Assembly: GCF_036763085.1 (NCBI RefSeq)
Contig: NZ_JBAIYU010000010.1
Coordinates: 372,001-436,000, forward strand
Origin: JBAIYU01 sp036763085
GTDB lineage: Bacteria; Bacillota; Negativicutes; DSM-1736; Dendrosporobacteraceae
Length of the DNA stretch: 64,000 bases
Direction: 5' to 3'
Shown here piece by piece: positions 9,147 to 18,166 of the stretch (positions are counted from its first letter, which is position 1; each line of letters begins with the position of its first letter). Under the pieces are notes generated by a model. It was not told where the DNA came from. It saw nothing but the letters and a program-made list of their open reading frames with translations, and did not search any database. A program made the translations under genes and the position numbers.

Positions 9147-10307
9147 TTAACGTAAAAGTTGAAGAACGCCTTGTGGCTGTTGGTTAGCTTGAGCCAGCAT
9201 CGCTTGAGCAGCTTGAGAAAGAATGTTGTTCTTTTGGAAGTTCATCATTTCTTTCGCCATGTCTACGTCACGAACACGGGACTCTGCAGCAGTCAAGTTT
9301 TCACTTGAAGTACCAAGGTTGTTGATTGTGTGCTCAAGACGGTTTTGAACAGCACCTAGCTTGGATCTTTCAGCTGATACAAGTTCAATAGCATTGTTGA
9401 TGCTAGTTACAGCAGCAGTTGCTTTTTTGTAGTCAGTTACATCAAGAGCTGCGCTACCGTTACGAACGCCGATATCAGCAGCTTTCATGCTGTTAACACC
9501 GATAAGGATATTTTGACCGCTGTTAGCGCCAATTTGCATGGATAATGCAGCACTAGCATCTGTTTTAGCTGCTTCGTATTTTTTAACGCTGATTGTAATG
9601 CTATCACCAACTGCCATGTTAGCCATGTTAGTCAAGTTAACATCAAATCCGCCTGCAAAATCGATAGCAGATGCAGCTGTACCAATTGTAGCAGTTAAGC
9701 CATTAGGATCACCAATGGTAAAGTCAGTACCAGCATTATCAGATGTTTTATTTGTACGAGTAATTACGATTGTACCAGTAGCTGTGATAGCACTAGTTTC
9801 TGCAGCTGCAGTCATAGTAGCAGTAACGCTAGCAGAAGTGTTCAATTGAGCAGTAACGGTACCTTTAATAACATCGCGAAGACCTACTTTAGTACCATCA
9901 AGAAGCTTTTGTGTATTGAACTCAGTAGTGTTAGCAATACGATCGATTTCATCAGTTAACTGATTAATCTCTTTTTGAATCTCGCCACGGTCAGTTCCAG
10001 TGTTAGTATCATTGGAAGATTGAACAGCAAGTTCACGCATACGTTGAAGAATGCTATGAGTTTCGTTCAATGCACCTTCAGCAGTTTGAATTAAAGAGAT
10101 GGAATCTTGAGCGTTACGACCAGCTTGGTCTAAACCGCGGATCTGTCCACGCATTTTTTCGGAAATTGCAAGACCTGCAGCATCGTCGCCAGCGCGATTA
10201 ATGCGAAGACCTGAAGACAATTTTTCCAAAGATTTGCTGGAATTAGTGTTGTTTGTGCTTAATTGGCGATATGTGTTAAGAGACGCCATATTGTGGTTAA
10301 TAATCAT
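9147..10307 (-). CDS. Flagellin
   Basis: 386 residues. The N-terminal D0/D1 region starts MIINHNMASLNTYRQLS and contains the SSGLRINRAGDDAAGLAISEKMR core. The C-terminus ends SQAAQAMLAQANQQPQGVLQLLR, the conserved D0 helix with LLR end. The middle (about 150-290) is variable, rich in Thr, Ala and Ser, and is the likely glycosylated surface. The frame is open upstream to 10340, but ATG 10307 has a GGAGG site and gives the standard flagellin start. The gene is monocistronic, flanked by a sigma-28-like promoter and a strong terminator. Confidence 0.97.
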   Translation of the reverse strand: MIINHNMASLNTYRQLSTNNTNSSKSLEKLSSGLRINRAGDDAAGLAISEKMRGQIRGLDQAGRNAQDSISLIQTAEGALNETHSILQRMRELAVQSSNDTNTGTDRGEIQKEINQLTDEIDRIANTTEFNTQKLLDGTKVGLRDVIKGTVTAQLNTSASVTATMTAAAETSAITATGTIVITRTNKTSDNAGTDFTIGDPNGLTATIGTAASAIDFAGGFDVNLTNMANMAVGDSITISVKKYEAAKTDASAALSMQIGANSGQNILIGVNSMKAADIGVRNGSAALDVTDYKKATAAVTSINNAIELVSAERSKLGAVQNRLEHTINNLGTSSENLTAAESRVRDVDMAKEMMNFQKNNILSQAAQAMLAQANQQPQGVLQLLR

Positions 10308-10332
10308 TGTAAATTCCTCCTTGATTTTAAAT

Positions 10333-10350
10333 CCGGGCATCCATGCCCAG
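10333..10350 (-). promoter_or_regulatory. CsrA-site-like hairpin in the flagellin leader
   Basis: On the mRNA strand the leader contains CTGGGCATGGATGCCCGG, a 7-bp stem (one wobble) with a TGGA loop. CsrA recognises GGA exposed in a hairpin loop, with a consensus close to ACARGGAUG. A second GGA lies in the Shine-Dalgarno site (GGAGG, 10316-10320). This two-site layout resembles the Bacillus hag leader, where CsrA blocks ribosome binding and FliW relieves it. csrA and fliW are encoded about 3 kb away. Confidence 0.6.
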
Positions 10351-10424
10351 ATATTTAATTAGTGTCTTAAATTCCCGTCGGCCGTACGTGAATCTTAGTC
10401 ACTTTTATTAGTTGCTCATATATA

Positions 10425-10451
10425 TTATCGTATTTTTTTGGAAAACCTTAA
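10425..10451 (-). promoter_or_regulatory. Sigma-28 (SigD/FliA) type promoter of flagellin
   Basis: The mRNA-strand sequence has a TACGATAA -10 element (10425-10432) preceded by 15 nt and TTAA (10448-10451). The consensus is TAAA-N15-GCCGATAA. The same TACGATAA box occurs upstream of flaG. The predicted start leaves a leader of roughly 110 nt that includes the CsrA-like hairpin. Confidence 0.65.
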
Positions 10452-10488
10452 TAGCTTTTTTCAACATTTTTAAACTTTTTTTTCTAAA

Positions 10489-10824
10489 TTACGACTGCCT
10501 ATCCATTCTTTTACCAACAAAAGAACTAGCCAATCCTTCATATGCATTAGAAATTTGATTTTGTCGTTTTGATAGGTTTATAAAACATGCTAGTTTTGTT
10601 TTAATTGATTGTTCTAGTAAAAATATAGCTTTATAACATTGCTTACCACTCGTGGATTGAGAAAAGCCATCGTTTGGCGCTTGCTCTATTTGCATTTGCA
10701 AGCTTTCGCGTTGACTCATAATCTCTAGAAATAATTCTACTTCCTGCCGATCTAGGAATTTAGACATTTCCTGAGTAAGAAAAAGGTAGTTTCTCCATAA
10801 ATGCTCGCTGTTGTGTTTATTCAT
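10489..10824 (-). CDS. FliT-like small flagellar protein
   Basis: 111 residues, no cysteine motif, strongly helical. It starts 1 nt after the fliS stop. The sequence itself is not clearly assigned to a family by eye. Position (flaG-fliD-fliS-x) and size match the FliT export chaperone/regulator slot, which in Firmicutes is very divergent. A TTG at 10836 would extend the frame into fliS; ATG at 10824 is simpler. The function is inferred from context only. Confidence 0.6.
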   Translation of the reverse strand: MNKHNSEHLWRNYLFLTQEMSKFLDRQEVELFLEIMSQRESLQMQIEQAPNDGFSQSTSGKQCYKAIFLLEQSIKTKLACFINLSKRQNQISNAYEGLASSFVGKRMDRQS

Positions 10825-10825
10825 A

Positions 10826-11218
10826 CTACTTTGCAACTGCCTTTTGCGTACGAGCCTGCTTCATAGCTTGAAACCAAGTATCACGAAATTCTTGAATCAT
10901 ATTTTTTGCCTCATCCAATTTGTCTTTATCCTTTTTGAGATTACCTTGTATTAAGCAATACTCAATATATTCGTAGAGTTTAAACCAATCTTGCGAAAGT
11001 TCAAACTCCATATCTAAAGTAGCCATAAATTCACGGACAATTTCCTGGGCACGCATATTAGCCTTATGAGATTTCTCATAGTTTTTTTGGTCTAGAGCCT
11101 GTATGCTTTCCGTGATGAAACGAAGCGCTCCGTTATAGAGCATAAGTGTTAGCTCCTCAGGCGAAGCTGTCATAACCTGCTGCGTTTTATAGGCATTTGC
11201 TGTATTTGCGTAATTCAT
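10826..11218 (-). CDS. fliS: Flagellar export chaperone FliS
   Basis: 130 residues. NTANAYKTQQVMTASPEELTLMLYNGALRFI is the classic FliS N-terminus, and the four-helix pattern continues to the Lys-rich end. FliS binds the flagellin C-terminus and prevents early polymerisation; in Bacillus it also acts with FliW and CsrA. The frame is open to a GTG at 11230, but ATG 11218 sits after GAGGGA and gives the usual length. It follows fliD by 36 nt in the same operon. Confidence 0.93.
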   Translation of the reverse strand: MNYANTANAYKTQQVMTASPEELTLMLYNGALRFITESIQALDQKNYEKSHKANMRAQEIVREFMATLDMEFELSQDWFKLYEYIEYCLIQGNLKKDKDKLDEAKNMIQEFRDTWFQAMKQARTQKAVAK

Positions 11219-11254
11219 ACTATCCCTCACTATCTATAGTTTACAAGTCATTTA

Positions 11255-12796
11255 TTAGCTTGAAAACTGCTGTGCCAACCAAGTGCTTTGCTGTGACAAT
11301 TTTTGAAGCGCTGTTTCCATTGCATCAAACTGCTTGTAATAGCGGTCCTCCATCATCGCCAGACGATCATTAAGGTCATACATCCGCTCATCATAATCTT
11401 TAATCAACTTAGCTAAGTTGCTTTTGGTATCAGTAGCGGTTGCAGCAGTAATACCTGCCTCAGTTACTATCTTGTCCGAAGAGGCTTTTAGCGTATCATA
11501 CAATCTTGTCGCTATACCGCTAGTGCTACTATTATCACCCTTTGAACCAAATATTTTATTAAGAACTTCAGGATCTGCTTCTAATGCCGCCTTGAGTTTT
11601 GTCTCATCAAGGTATATTTTACCACCTTCAGTATAACTACCTGTAGTAATACCAATACTGGAAGCACTCGTGTACTTTCCAGTCAGTCCTGAAATTGGGT
11701 TGGCGAGATCGTTCCTCATTTTAGAAACTAAATCTTGCAAAATTGGATTACGTCTGAGCAAACCACTCTTAGCTTTATCTTCCCAGACCTTTATATCTGC
11801 TTCTTTCATTTCCTTTTTTTGCTCAGTCGTTAAAGGTAAAAAATCCTTATAATATGTTTCATTTATCTCGCCATTTATTTTGCTTAATGTGCTGTTATAA
11901 GCCTCAATAAACGATTTTACCGCAGCTACAGCCTTATCATTATCTGATGAAACGGTAACACTCGAAGTACCTAATTGCTTTAACGTATAAGTGACACCGG
12001 AAATAGTAAACGAGTTGTTACTCTGAGTAATTGTCGCTCCGTCAATTTTTGCAACGGCATCCTTACCAGAAGTAAAATTATTCGGAGCAACTTCTGGTGC
12101 AACCGGTGGAGTTTTAGTAGTTAATGATTCCGCATCGCCAAGCTTAAGGTTTTCCATTAATAACCGTCCGCCAGTATCGTCTGCATCAGCCGTCGAAACT
12201 GTAATTTGGTTACTTTCCCCTGATTTAGTACTATAGAGAAAAAAGCGATCAAGCGTATTATCATAGCTTGCTTTAACATTCAATCCAAGATTGTTTATTT
12301 CGCTTACTAGGTCATAGACACTCTTTCCGGTCGTATCATAGTTGCTTAGGCTCTTGGTTGTTGTTCCATCATTAAAGGTTAAGTTGATAGTACCAGAAAC
12401 ACCGATATGATCCTGTAAATTAGTCTTACCAGGTGAGCCAGCTTTTGATATTGATGCGTTACTGCTCATACTAGCACTCTGTGCAATTGATGTTACCTCA
12501 ATTGAGTGAGTGAAATTTACCGCATCAGCATTTGCAGTGGCCGAAGCAACTTGTTCATTGCTTGATAATGTCTTTTTGGGCATTAAAGTCCCTTGCATTT
12601 TATAGTTAAATACTGTGTTATTTCGAAAATCATTTATTGTTGTATACATAGAATTATAGTCAGCTTTTTTCCATTCAAGCTGAGTTTTCTTTTGTACCAT
12701 TGTATCGTATCTAGTACGCTGAGCCTTCATCAAATCTTTAACCATTTGATCGACATCCATACCGGAACCACTCAAACCATAAGTCCTTATTGCCAT
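11255..12796 (-). CDS. fliD: Flagellar hook-associated protein 2 (filament cap) FliD
   Basis: 513 residues. The N-terminus (AIRTYGLSGSGMDVDQMVKD) and C-terminal coiled region (DYDERMYDLNDRLAMMEDRYYKQFDAMETALQKL) are the conserved FliD ends; the middle is variable as expected for a cap protein. ATG 12796 is preceded by AGGAGGG and gives the normal start, while an in-frame start at 12823 would overlap the flaG stop. It caps the filament and guides flagellin folding outside the cell. Confidence 0.95.
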   Translation of the reverse strand: MAIRTYGLSGSGMDVDQMVKDLMKAQRTRYDTMVQKKTQLEWKKADYNSMYTTINDFRNNTVFNYKMQGTLMPKKTLSSNEQVASATANADAVNFTHSIEVTSIAQSASMSSNASISKAGSPGKTNLQDHIGVSGTINLTFNDGTTTKSLSNYDTTGKSVYDLVSEINNLGLNVKASYDNTLDRFFLYSTKSGESNQITVSTADADDTGGRLLMENLKLGDAESLTTKTPPVAPEVAPNNFTSGKDAVAKIDGATITQSNNSFTISGVTYTLKQLGTSSVTVSSDNDKAVAAVKSFIEAYNSTLSKINGEINETYYKDFLPLTTEQKKEMKEADIKVWEDKAKSGLLRRNPILQDLVSKMRNDLANPISGLTGKYTSASSIGITTGSYTEGGKIYLDETKLKAALEADPEVLNKIFGSKGDNSSTSGIATRLYDTLKASSDKIVTEAGITAATATDTKSNLAKLIKDYDERMYDLNDRLAMMEDRYYKQFDAMETALQKLSQQSTWLAQQFSS

Positions 12797-12823
12797 GTTT
12801 GTCCCTCCTAAAAACCGAAACAT

Positions 12824-13186
12824 TTAAACTTTTTTATCTAATAATATCCCGACATACTCACTAATCTTAGCCATTGTATCTAGAAGCTCATGGGGCGGGA
12901 ATTCCTTTAGCACTTTTCCGTCTCTTTGGTCGACTACTTTTACTATTAGTCGATTAGTTTTTTCATGAACTTCAAATTGAATATCGCTATTGATAAGTTC
13001 CATAAATTTATTCATTTCATCGGTAATTTTCACTACTTCTTCATTATTAAGGTTTTTGGATTGCTTATCAGTCTTATATTCGAGATTCCCAACGACATCT
13101 GTAAGTTGAAAATTCTCAGTTTTACTGCTATTTTTATTATTCGGTAAAGCGGCTGGTGTTAGAGTAAGATTTGTGTTGATAGCCAT
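12824..13186 (-). CDS. flaG: FlaG family flagellar protein
   Basis: 120 residues. The C-terminal half (LINSDIQFEVHEKTNRLIVKVVDQRDGKVLKEFPPHELLDTMAKI) is the FlaG domain, with the IPP-like FPPHE motif. FlaG proteins influence filament length; the mechanism is not well defined. It is the first gene of the flaG-fliD-fliS-fliT-like operon and directly follows a sigma-28-like promoter. Confidence 0.92.
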   Translation of the reverse strand: MAINTNLTLTPAALPNNKNSSKTENFQLTDVVGNLEYKTDKQSKNLNNEEVVKITDEMNKFMELINSDIQFEVHEKTNRLIVKVVDQRDGKVLKEFPPHELLDTMAKISEYVGILLDKKV

Positions 13187-13222
13187 TCCCTATTTCACCC
13201 CTGACTTTTGTCTTTACCTACT

Positions 13223-13250
13223 TTATCGTATAAAAAGTGAAAAATCTTTA
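13223..13250 (-). promoter_or_regulatory. Sigma-28 type promoter of the flaG operon
   Basis: The mRNA strand shows TAAA (13247-13250), a 16-nt spacer and TACGATAA (13223-13230). It lies between the csrA terminator and the flaG start, so it would give the filament cap operon its own late-class promoter. The -10 octamer is identical to that of flagellin. Confidence 0.65.
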
Positions 13251-13257
13251 GCAAAAA

Positions 13258-13284
13258 AACAAAAAAACGGCAAATTTCGCCGTG
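13258..13284 (-). terminator. csrA-end terminator
   Basis: ACGGC/GCCGT arms (13267-13271 and 13279-13283) flank an AAATTTC spacer, with T-rich runs on both sides. On the minus strand it lies about 10 nt after the csrA stop and ends in a run of seven Ts. It ends the flgM-to-csrA operon. Confidence 0.8.
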
Positions 13285-13293
13285 TTTTTTTGT

Positions 13294-13524
13294 TTACTTC
13301 TTAGTAAACCCTTTTATTATATTAAAACCATTTAAGTTATTTGCCTTTGCAGCGTTTTTGTTCTCAGTAACTATAGAATCATAAATTTCGCCCCGATATA
13401 TTTTTATATTTTTAGGAGCGTCAATCGCCAGTCTGATATTATCACCTTTTATATCTACAATAGTAACCGTTATATTATCTCCAATTACTATTCGCTCACC
13501 TATTTTTCGGGTTAAAGCCAGCAT
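13294..13524 (-). CDS. csrA: Carbon storage regulator CsrA
   Basis: 76 residues, starting MLALTRKIGERIVIGDNITV, with the RNA-binding R44 in KIYRGEIYDSI. CsrA is a dimeric RNA-binding protein; in Firmicutes it blocks flagellin translation and is antagonised by FliW. The start is 1 nt after the fliW stop codon. The C-terminal tail is slightly longer than the minimal CsrA and Asn/Lys rich. The flagellin leader in this window contains a matching hairpin. Confidence 0.96.
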   Translation of the reverse strand: MLALTRKIGERIVIGDNITVTIVDIKGDNIRLAIDAPKNIKIYRGEIYDSIVTENKNAAKANNLNGFNIIKGFTKK

Positions 13525-13525
13525 A

Positions 13526-13984
13526 TTAAGCGCCTCCCTTTGTTTCCGTTTCAGGTAAACCCTCTGGAAACAAGCGATGCTTTGTTGAAAATGAAACTTT
13601 TTCCAAGACTATTTGCTGTGCCAGCCGCTCATTAGGATTTATTATAACTGGAGCTAAGAGGTTTGCCGTCATTTCCTCAGCCTTTTCCGGGACGGTAACA
13701 ATATTTAATACTCGTGGTGGATTATCTCCCGATAACTTTAACGATTCAACAACCTGATCGTCTAAGGAAAACTCGTAATCTTTAAAAAACTGGAAGGGCT
13801 CAACTACAATGAAAGTCAAATTAGGTTCTGAAATCGACTGCAAAAAGGCAAAAGGACTCTCTATATCTGAATGAATTAAAATAAACTCTTTTTCATTCGG
13901 AAAACCGGGTATTCCACTAGGAAAACTAATAATTTGTTCTTTATTTACTTCCAATTGCCCCAAACGAGTAGATTCTATAATCAT
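13526..13984 (-). CDS. fliW: Flagellar assembly factor FliW
   Basis: 152 residues. FPSGIPGFPNEKEFILI and SPFAFLQSISEPNLTFIVVEPFQFFKDYEF are the signature segments of FliW. FliW binds either flagellin or CsrA and so links flagellin translation to export. Gene order fliW-csrA with almost no gap is the standard partner arrangement. Confidence 0.96.
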   Translation of the reverse strand: MIIESTRLGQLEVNKEQIISFPSGIPGFPNEKEFILIHSDIESPFAFLQSISEPNLTFIVVEPFQFFKDYEFSLDDQVVESLKLSGDNPPRVLNIVTVPEKAEEMTANLLAPVIINPNERLAQQIVLEKVSFSTKHRLFPEGLPETETKGGA

Positions 13985-14000
13985 GCATACACCTCTTCTA

Positions 14001-14561
14001 CTAAGCCCATAAATCTAAGTTGCTTTGACTAGTCCAAAATCGAACGTTTTGATACTGTGTAATACGTCCCTTAACTTCGCCTCGCTGCAATTCAAGGTCA
14101 ACTGTTCCTCTTTCAAGATCAAGGTTAAGTTTACCATATATCGGATTAAACTCAACCTTCCCTGGCTCATAATGAAGATTCGGGGATGCAATTCTTGCCC
14201 AGGTAATTTCGTAAGGCTCCTTAATAGTTGTCTCTGAAGCTATATTAACAATGGCATCTTCTTTACTTTCAACCCTAGCTAAGCGATCTCCCTCAGCAGC
14301 AATTCGCCCGACTCCCTCTAGAGCTGCCTGTCGTCCCTCCTGGGCAGCATCATGTAGTAAATCGAAGCTATTCTTAAAGCCAATCGAATAACGACAAGGA
14401 TACTGATCAATTTCTAATTTTCCATCTGTTCGATTTATTTCGACAACTGCTGGTTCGGTTGTCATTAATATTTTCGGTGGGGTTGTTTTAATATTGAGCT
14501 TTGGATCGGAAATATTTAATTCTAATTTCGCGGGCTGCTGTGAAATATTTAGTTGTATCAT
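14001..14561 (-). CDS. DUF6470 family protein (YviE-like)
   Basis: 186 residues. The N-terminus is a series of short beta-like stretches (QLNISQQPAKLELNISDPKLNIK). The middle has a helical stretch with YSIGFKNSFDLLHDAAQEGRQAALEGVGRIA. The family is found between flgL and fliW in Firmicutes and has no firm function. The context suggests a role in flagellar assembly or flagellin homeostasis. Confidence 0.82.
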   Translation of the reverse strand: MIQLNISQQPAKLELNISDPKLNIKTTPPKILMTTEPAVVEINRTDGKLEIDQYPCRYSIGFKNSFDLLHDAAQEGRQAALEGVGRIAAEGDRLARVESKEDAIVNIASETTIKEPYEITWARIASPNLHYEPGKVEFNPIYGKLNLDLERGTVDLELQRGEVKGRITQYQNVRFWTSQSNLDLWA

Positions 14562-14587
14562 AATTCAGCCCCCTTACATAAATTTAT

Positions 14588-15499
14588 TTACCGTAGGAAA
14601 TCCACCAATGATGGTGGCATTATCCTAGCCCCAACGGACAAGGCAGTCTTATATATATTCTCACTGTTTTTAAAATCTATAATAGCTTTAGGAATATCTA
14701 AGTCTTCATTGGCCGCAACATCACCTGTAATAACAACATTTTGTTTTTCCATCATGTTTAACGCCATTTCGTAAGCTGACATACGCGTTCCTAGTTCCGT
14801 TTGGGACTGAAGTACGCTAGCATGATCAGTATCTAGATAATCAAGTCCTGTAGTTGCTAACCAGTTTTGATCGGTAATTGCACCTGCATCTAAGTGTTGT
14901 TTAATTTCTAATAGATGGTTCAAAATAGTATTTCCACCTGCTCCAAACACATCAGCACCCGTCAAATTTACACTATCTTGAGTAGGTGTTGCGGAACCAG
15001 GTTGTATTGGCATCGATATCTTACTTGTATCTCCATGGTATGTTATTGTATCACCTACACGCGTGAACGGCTGAGTTTTGTCCATCTGACCAGAAAAAAC
15101 ATAACGATCACCTATTTTGGTGTTACCAAGAGTTACTATCTGGTTAATTAAATTGTCTACAGATTTACCAATAGTCTGCACTGCATCCTGCGGGTTTGTT
15201 CCATTGCTAGCCTGAACAACCAATTCCTTGATATTTATCATTATTGAACTTAAATCTGACATCGCATTGTCAGTTGTTTCCATCCAAGACTTAGCATCCT
15301 TCAAGTTTTGCGTAAACTGTTCATTCTGAACTAAATTTGAATTAAACCGCAGACTACGTATAGTTTTAACCGGATCATCAGAGGGACGATGAAGCATTTT
15401 TCCATCAGACAGCTGCTCCTGAATCTTATTTTGCCGCTCTAATGACTTATTCAAACTTGTTAAAAAATTATAGGTAATTGTATTGTTAGTTATACGCAT
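14588..15499 (-). CDS. flgL: Flagellar hook-associated protein 3 FlgL
   Basis: 303 residues. The flagellin-like N-terminus (NTITYNFLTSLNKSLERQNKIQEQLSDGKMLHRPSDDPVKTIRSLRF) and a helical C-terminus (DLDIPKAIIDFKNSENIYKTALSVGARIM) fit FlgL. It joins hook and filament together with FlgK. It follows flgK by 9 nt. Confidence 0.95.
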   Translation of the reverse strand: MRITNNTITYNFLTSLNKSLERQNKIQEQLSDGKMLHRPSDDPVKTIRSLRFNSNLVQNEQFTQNLKDAKSWMETTDNAMSDLSSIMINIKELVVQASNGTNPQDAVQTIGKSVDNLINQIVTLGNTKIGDRYVFSGQMDKTQPFTRVGDTITYHGDTSKISMPIQPGSATPTQDSVNLTGADVFGAGGNTILNHLLEIKQHLDAGAITDQNWLATTGLDYLDTDHASVLQSQTELGTRMSAYEMALNMMEKQNVVITGDVAANEDLDIPKAIIDFKNSENIYKTALSVGARIMPPSLVDFLR

Positions 15500-15508
15500 T
15501 AATCACAC

Positions 15509-17305
15509 CTACCTTCCCGTTACCCCGGTACCATTGATAAGTTTATCTAGCATCTCATCCATAGTAGTTATTATTCTGGCAGCGGCGTTATATCCCTGTT
15601 GAAAGCGAATCATGTTTGTCATTTCCTCATCCATGTTTACGCCAGCCGTAGATTCGCGCCAATTCATTATCGTGTTAACTAATACTTGCTGATTGTCGGC
15701 TAAACGACTTGCATTCTGTTTTTGAACACCTAATGCACCCGTCATTGATGAATAGTATGTATCAAGTGAAGCTCCGCCTAAACTAAGGCTGGTATCAACT
15801 TTCAATCTATTACTTAATAGCACGGCATTGTCTCCACTTGCATTATTACCGCTCGAAAGTGAAAACTGATATGTATCCCCATTTACATTTGCAGCCGCTG
15901 TATTAATCTGCATATTTACAGTTAGGCCTTTTATATTAATTGAATAAGTAGACGGATACGGGGCCGCACCAGCTATCGCAGCACTCCAAGTAGTACCACC
16001 ATCTGTAGAGTACTGAATACTAGAAACATTCTGGGAGGCATCAGTTGATATTCTTACACTAACGTTAGTCGGGGTAGAACCACCAGTATAAGATCCAGTT
16101 GTACTTACACTCGCGGTTCCGCCACTAGCATTGCTCTGAACAACAGCTAGACTATTTTGAGATGTTTTGGCTGCAATTTTAGCTAGCCCATTTGTGGTAT
16201 TAAACAGATCTGGATTAACTTTAAGCACTTTAATCCAATCCCCATCCGTGAAACCAGCAGAAAATGCTGAATTATAGTCAGGATCAGTTGCACCGCCATC
16301 ACCAAAGAAGTTATTATTTGTACTATTATCAGTACCATAACCACCACGATGAACCTCATTGAACTCTTGCAGTAAAAACTTACTCATTGTAGAAAGCTTG
16401 TCCAGATAGCCTTTTGCCCCAAACTCAGATGAGTCACGAGCATCCAGTAATCCTTTCATTTCGCCATTAGTAAAGGTAACAGGCTGCGTCGAACCCGCTA
16501 TTACGACGTTTTTCACTTCATAACCATAGTCAGTATCCATTGTCTTAGTTGTAGCTAGTTTCTGATAGCCATTGCCATCAACTAGCATTACGCCATTAAC
16601 TTGTACATTATAATTGCCGTATTTATCTTCCGTTACATTTGCACTTGTAATTTTGGTTAACTCATCTATTAGTACATCCCGTCTATCTCGGAGATCATTA
16701 GCATGATTAAGACCACCTGATTCTATATTACTAATTTGTTTGTTCAGGCTATATAGTTCAGATGAAATTTGATTTATGTTATTTACTCTAATATCTAAGA
16801 CAGCATTTATATCCGCAACCATATCAGTCAATTGCTGGGCTGAGTGTTGGATTGCATCTACAACCTCTACACCTCTTTCCCGAACTGCCGTTCTAGCTCC
16901 ACTATCCGAAGCATTTACTGCAAGTGTTTGCCAAGCACTCCAAAACTTATTTAGAACAGTTTGAATGCCAGTATCAGTTGGCTCCGCAAATACACCTTCA
17001 ATCTTACCTAAGATATCTTCCATTGTCTGCCCATATCCTAATGAAGAAGACTCTTTCCAATATTGACGGTCAACAAAAGTGTCTCTCGCCCTAAGTATTG
17101 ATGATACATTTACGCCTGTTCCCACTTCATAGCTTGCATATCCACCAAACACCGTTTGGGGCTTAGTAGTAGATAAGTTAACCATCTGGCGCGAGTAACC
17201 TTGAGTACCAGCGTTAGAAATATTGTGTCCGACGGTATCTAATGATACCTGGTTAGCGTAAAGTCCACGTGTTAATGTATTTAATCCTGCAAAAGTAGAT
17301 CTCAT
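15509..17305 (-). CDS. flgK: Flagellar hook-associated protein 1 FlgK
   Basis: 598 residues. The N-terminus FAGLNTLTRGLYANQVSLDTVGHNISNAGTQGYSRQ is the conserved rod/hook family motif, and the C-terminus NMDEEMTNMIRFQQGYNAAARIITTMDEMLDKLI is the matching D0 helix. A Ser/Thr/Gly-rich insert around 390-480 is the variable surface domain. FlgK is the first hook-filament junction protein. Confidence 0.96.
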   Translation of the reverse strand: MRSTFAGLNTLTRGLYANQVSLDTVGHNISNAGTQGYSRQMVNLSTTKPQTVFGGYASYEVGTGVNVSSILRARDTFVDRQYWKESSSLGYGQTMEDILGKIEGVFAEPTDTGIQTVLNKFWSAWQTLAVNASDSGARTAVRERGVEVVDAIQHSAQQLTDMVADINAVLDIRVNNINQISSELYSLNKQISNIESGGLNHANDLRDRRDVLIDELTKITSANVTEDKYGNYNVQVNGVMLVDGNGYQKLATTKTMDTDYGYEVKNVVIAGSTQPVTFTNGEMKGLLDARDSSEFGAKGYLDKLSTMSKFLLQEFNEVHRGGYGTDNSTNNNFFGDGGATDPDYNSAFSAGFTDGDWIKVLKVNPDLFNTTNGLAKIAAKTSQNSLAVVQSNASGGTASVSTTGSYTGGSTPTNVSVRISTDASQNVSSIQYSTDGGTTWSAAIAGAAPYPSTYSINIKGLTVNMQINTAAANVNGDTYQFSLSSGNNASGDNAVLLSNRLKVDTSLSLGGASLDTYYSSMTGALGVQKQNASRLADNQQVLVNTIMNWRESTAGVNMDEEMTNMIRFQQGYNAAARIITTMDEMLDKLINGTGVTGR

Positions 17306-17330
17306 ATTACCACTCCATGTTACTTATTAC

Positions 17331-17819
17331 TTATATTTTTTGATCAAAAACCGCCCTGTTTGTTGCATTCTGAGGCTGTTGCCCTTTTGCAGCATATGTA
17401 GGACCTGTCGAAGCCTGGGTTAATAAATTAACATTATAGTTTATATACGAAAGTGCTTGCTCAATAAGCCGAGTATTTAGCTCATTTAAACGAACCAATT
17501 CAACTGTGACTTTATCAAATTCCTGCCACAAGTCCTTAATACGTTTACCCATAACCTCGTCTGTGCACTCAGCCAGTCGTGATACATTAATGTTTTCATC
17601 AGTTATTTTATTCGCTGTAAGAATTTCCTGCAGCACTTGTTCTCTATTTGTCTCGAGTTTACCTATCTGTATTATGAGCAGTTCTTCCTGCTTTGTGATT
17701 GCTTCCAATTCTTGCGCCTTAGCAGCAACTAGAATTTCGTGTTTTTGCTTGCTAATAGTTAGCAGCGCCTGATACAACTTTAGCATGTTAGTTAAAACGG
17801 TAACCAGTTGCTCCCACAT
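17331..17819 (-). CDS. flgN: FlgN family chaperone
   Basis: 162 residues, almost all helix with heptad character (EAITKQEELLIIQIGKLETNREQVLQEIL). FlgN is the export chaperone for FlgK and FlgL. The sequence is poorly conserved, so position between flgM and flgK and size carry much of the call. The N-terminus WEQLVTVLTNMLKLYQALL is typical. Confidence 0.87.
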   Translation of the reverse strand: MWEQLVTVLTNMLKLYQALLTISKQKHEILVAAKAQELEAITKQEELLIIQIGKLETNREQVLQEILTANKITDENINVSRLAECTDEVMGKRIKDLWQEFDKVTVELVRLNELNTRLIEQALSYINYNVNLLTQASTGPTYAAKGQQPQNATNRAVFDQKI

Positions 17820-17834
17820 ATTTTAACGTCCTTC

Positions 17835-18131
17835 CTAACGCAATTTATCGGCCATTAGACGGCCAATCATTTTTTCAGCAACATCTTTCGCATCGATATT
17901 ATAGTTTCCTGAATTAATCCGTTCAGTTAGTTCTTTTACCTTATCTTCTCGAACATCCGATGAATTTTTTATGTTTTGCAGAATCTGTCCAAATTCCTGT
18001 GCTTGTGAGGATAGTATTACTTCGTCCTTTTTATAAGCAGGACTCGTTTTTTCAGTTTTGGTGCCCTTTTCTATTTTACTATCTCCGTACGCCTTAAGAA
18101 TATTTTGAATTTGCTTCCCTGATATAATCAC
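17835..18131 (-). CDS. flgM: Anti-sigma-28 factor FlgM
   Basis: 98 residues from the preferred start. The C-terminal half (VREDKVKELTERINSGNYNIDAKDVAEKMIGRLM) is the FlgM sigma-binding helix region. FlgM holds sigma-28 inactive until the hook is complete and it is exported. The frame opens at GTG 18140, but an AAAGGTGG site is 9 nt before GTG 18131, so I chose that. It is followed by flgN with a 15-nt gap. Confidence 0.9.
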   Translation of the reverse strand: MIISGKQIQNILKAYGDSKIEKGTKTEKTSPAYKKDEVILSSQAQEFGQILQNIKNSSDVREDKVKELTERINSGNYNIDAKDVAEKMIGRLMADKLR

Positions 18132-18166
18132 GTTAAACACCCACCTTTGGGATTTTCCTATAATTA

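Noticed and set aside
9538..9849. Plus-strand frame inside flagellin
   Set aside because: It is antisense to the variable, low-complexity part of flagellin and has no start signal.
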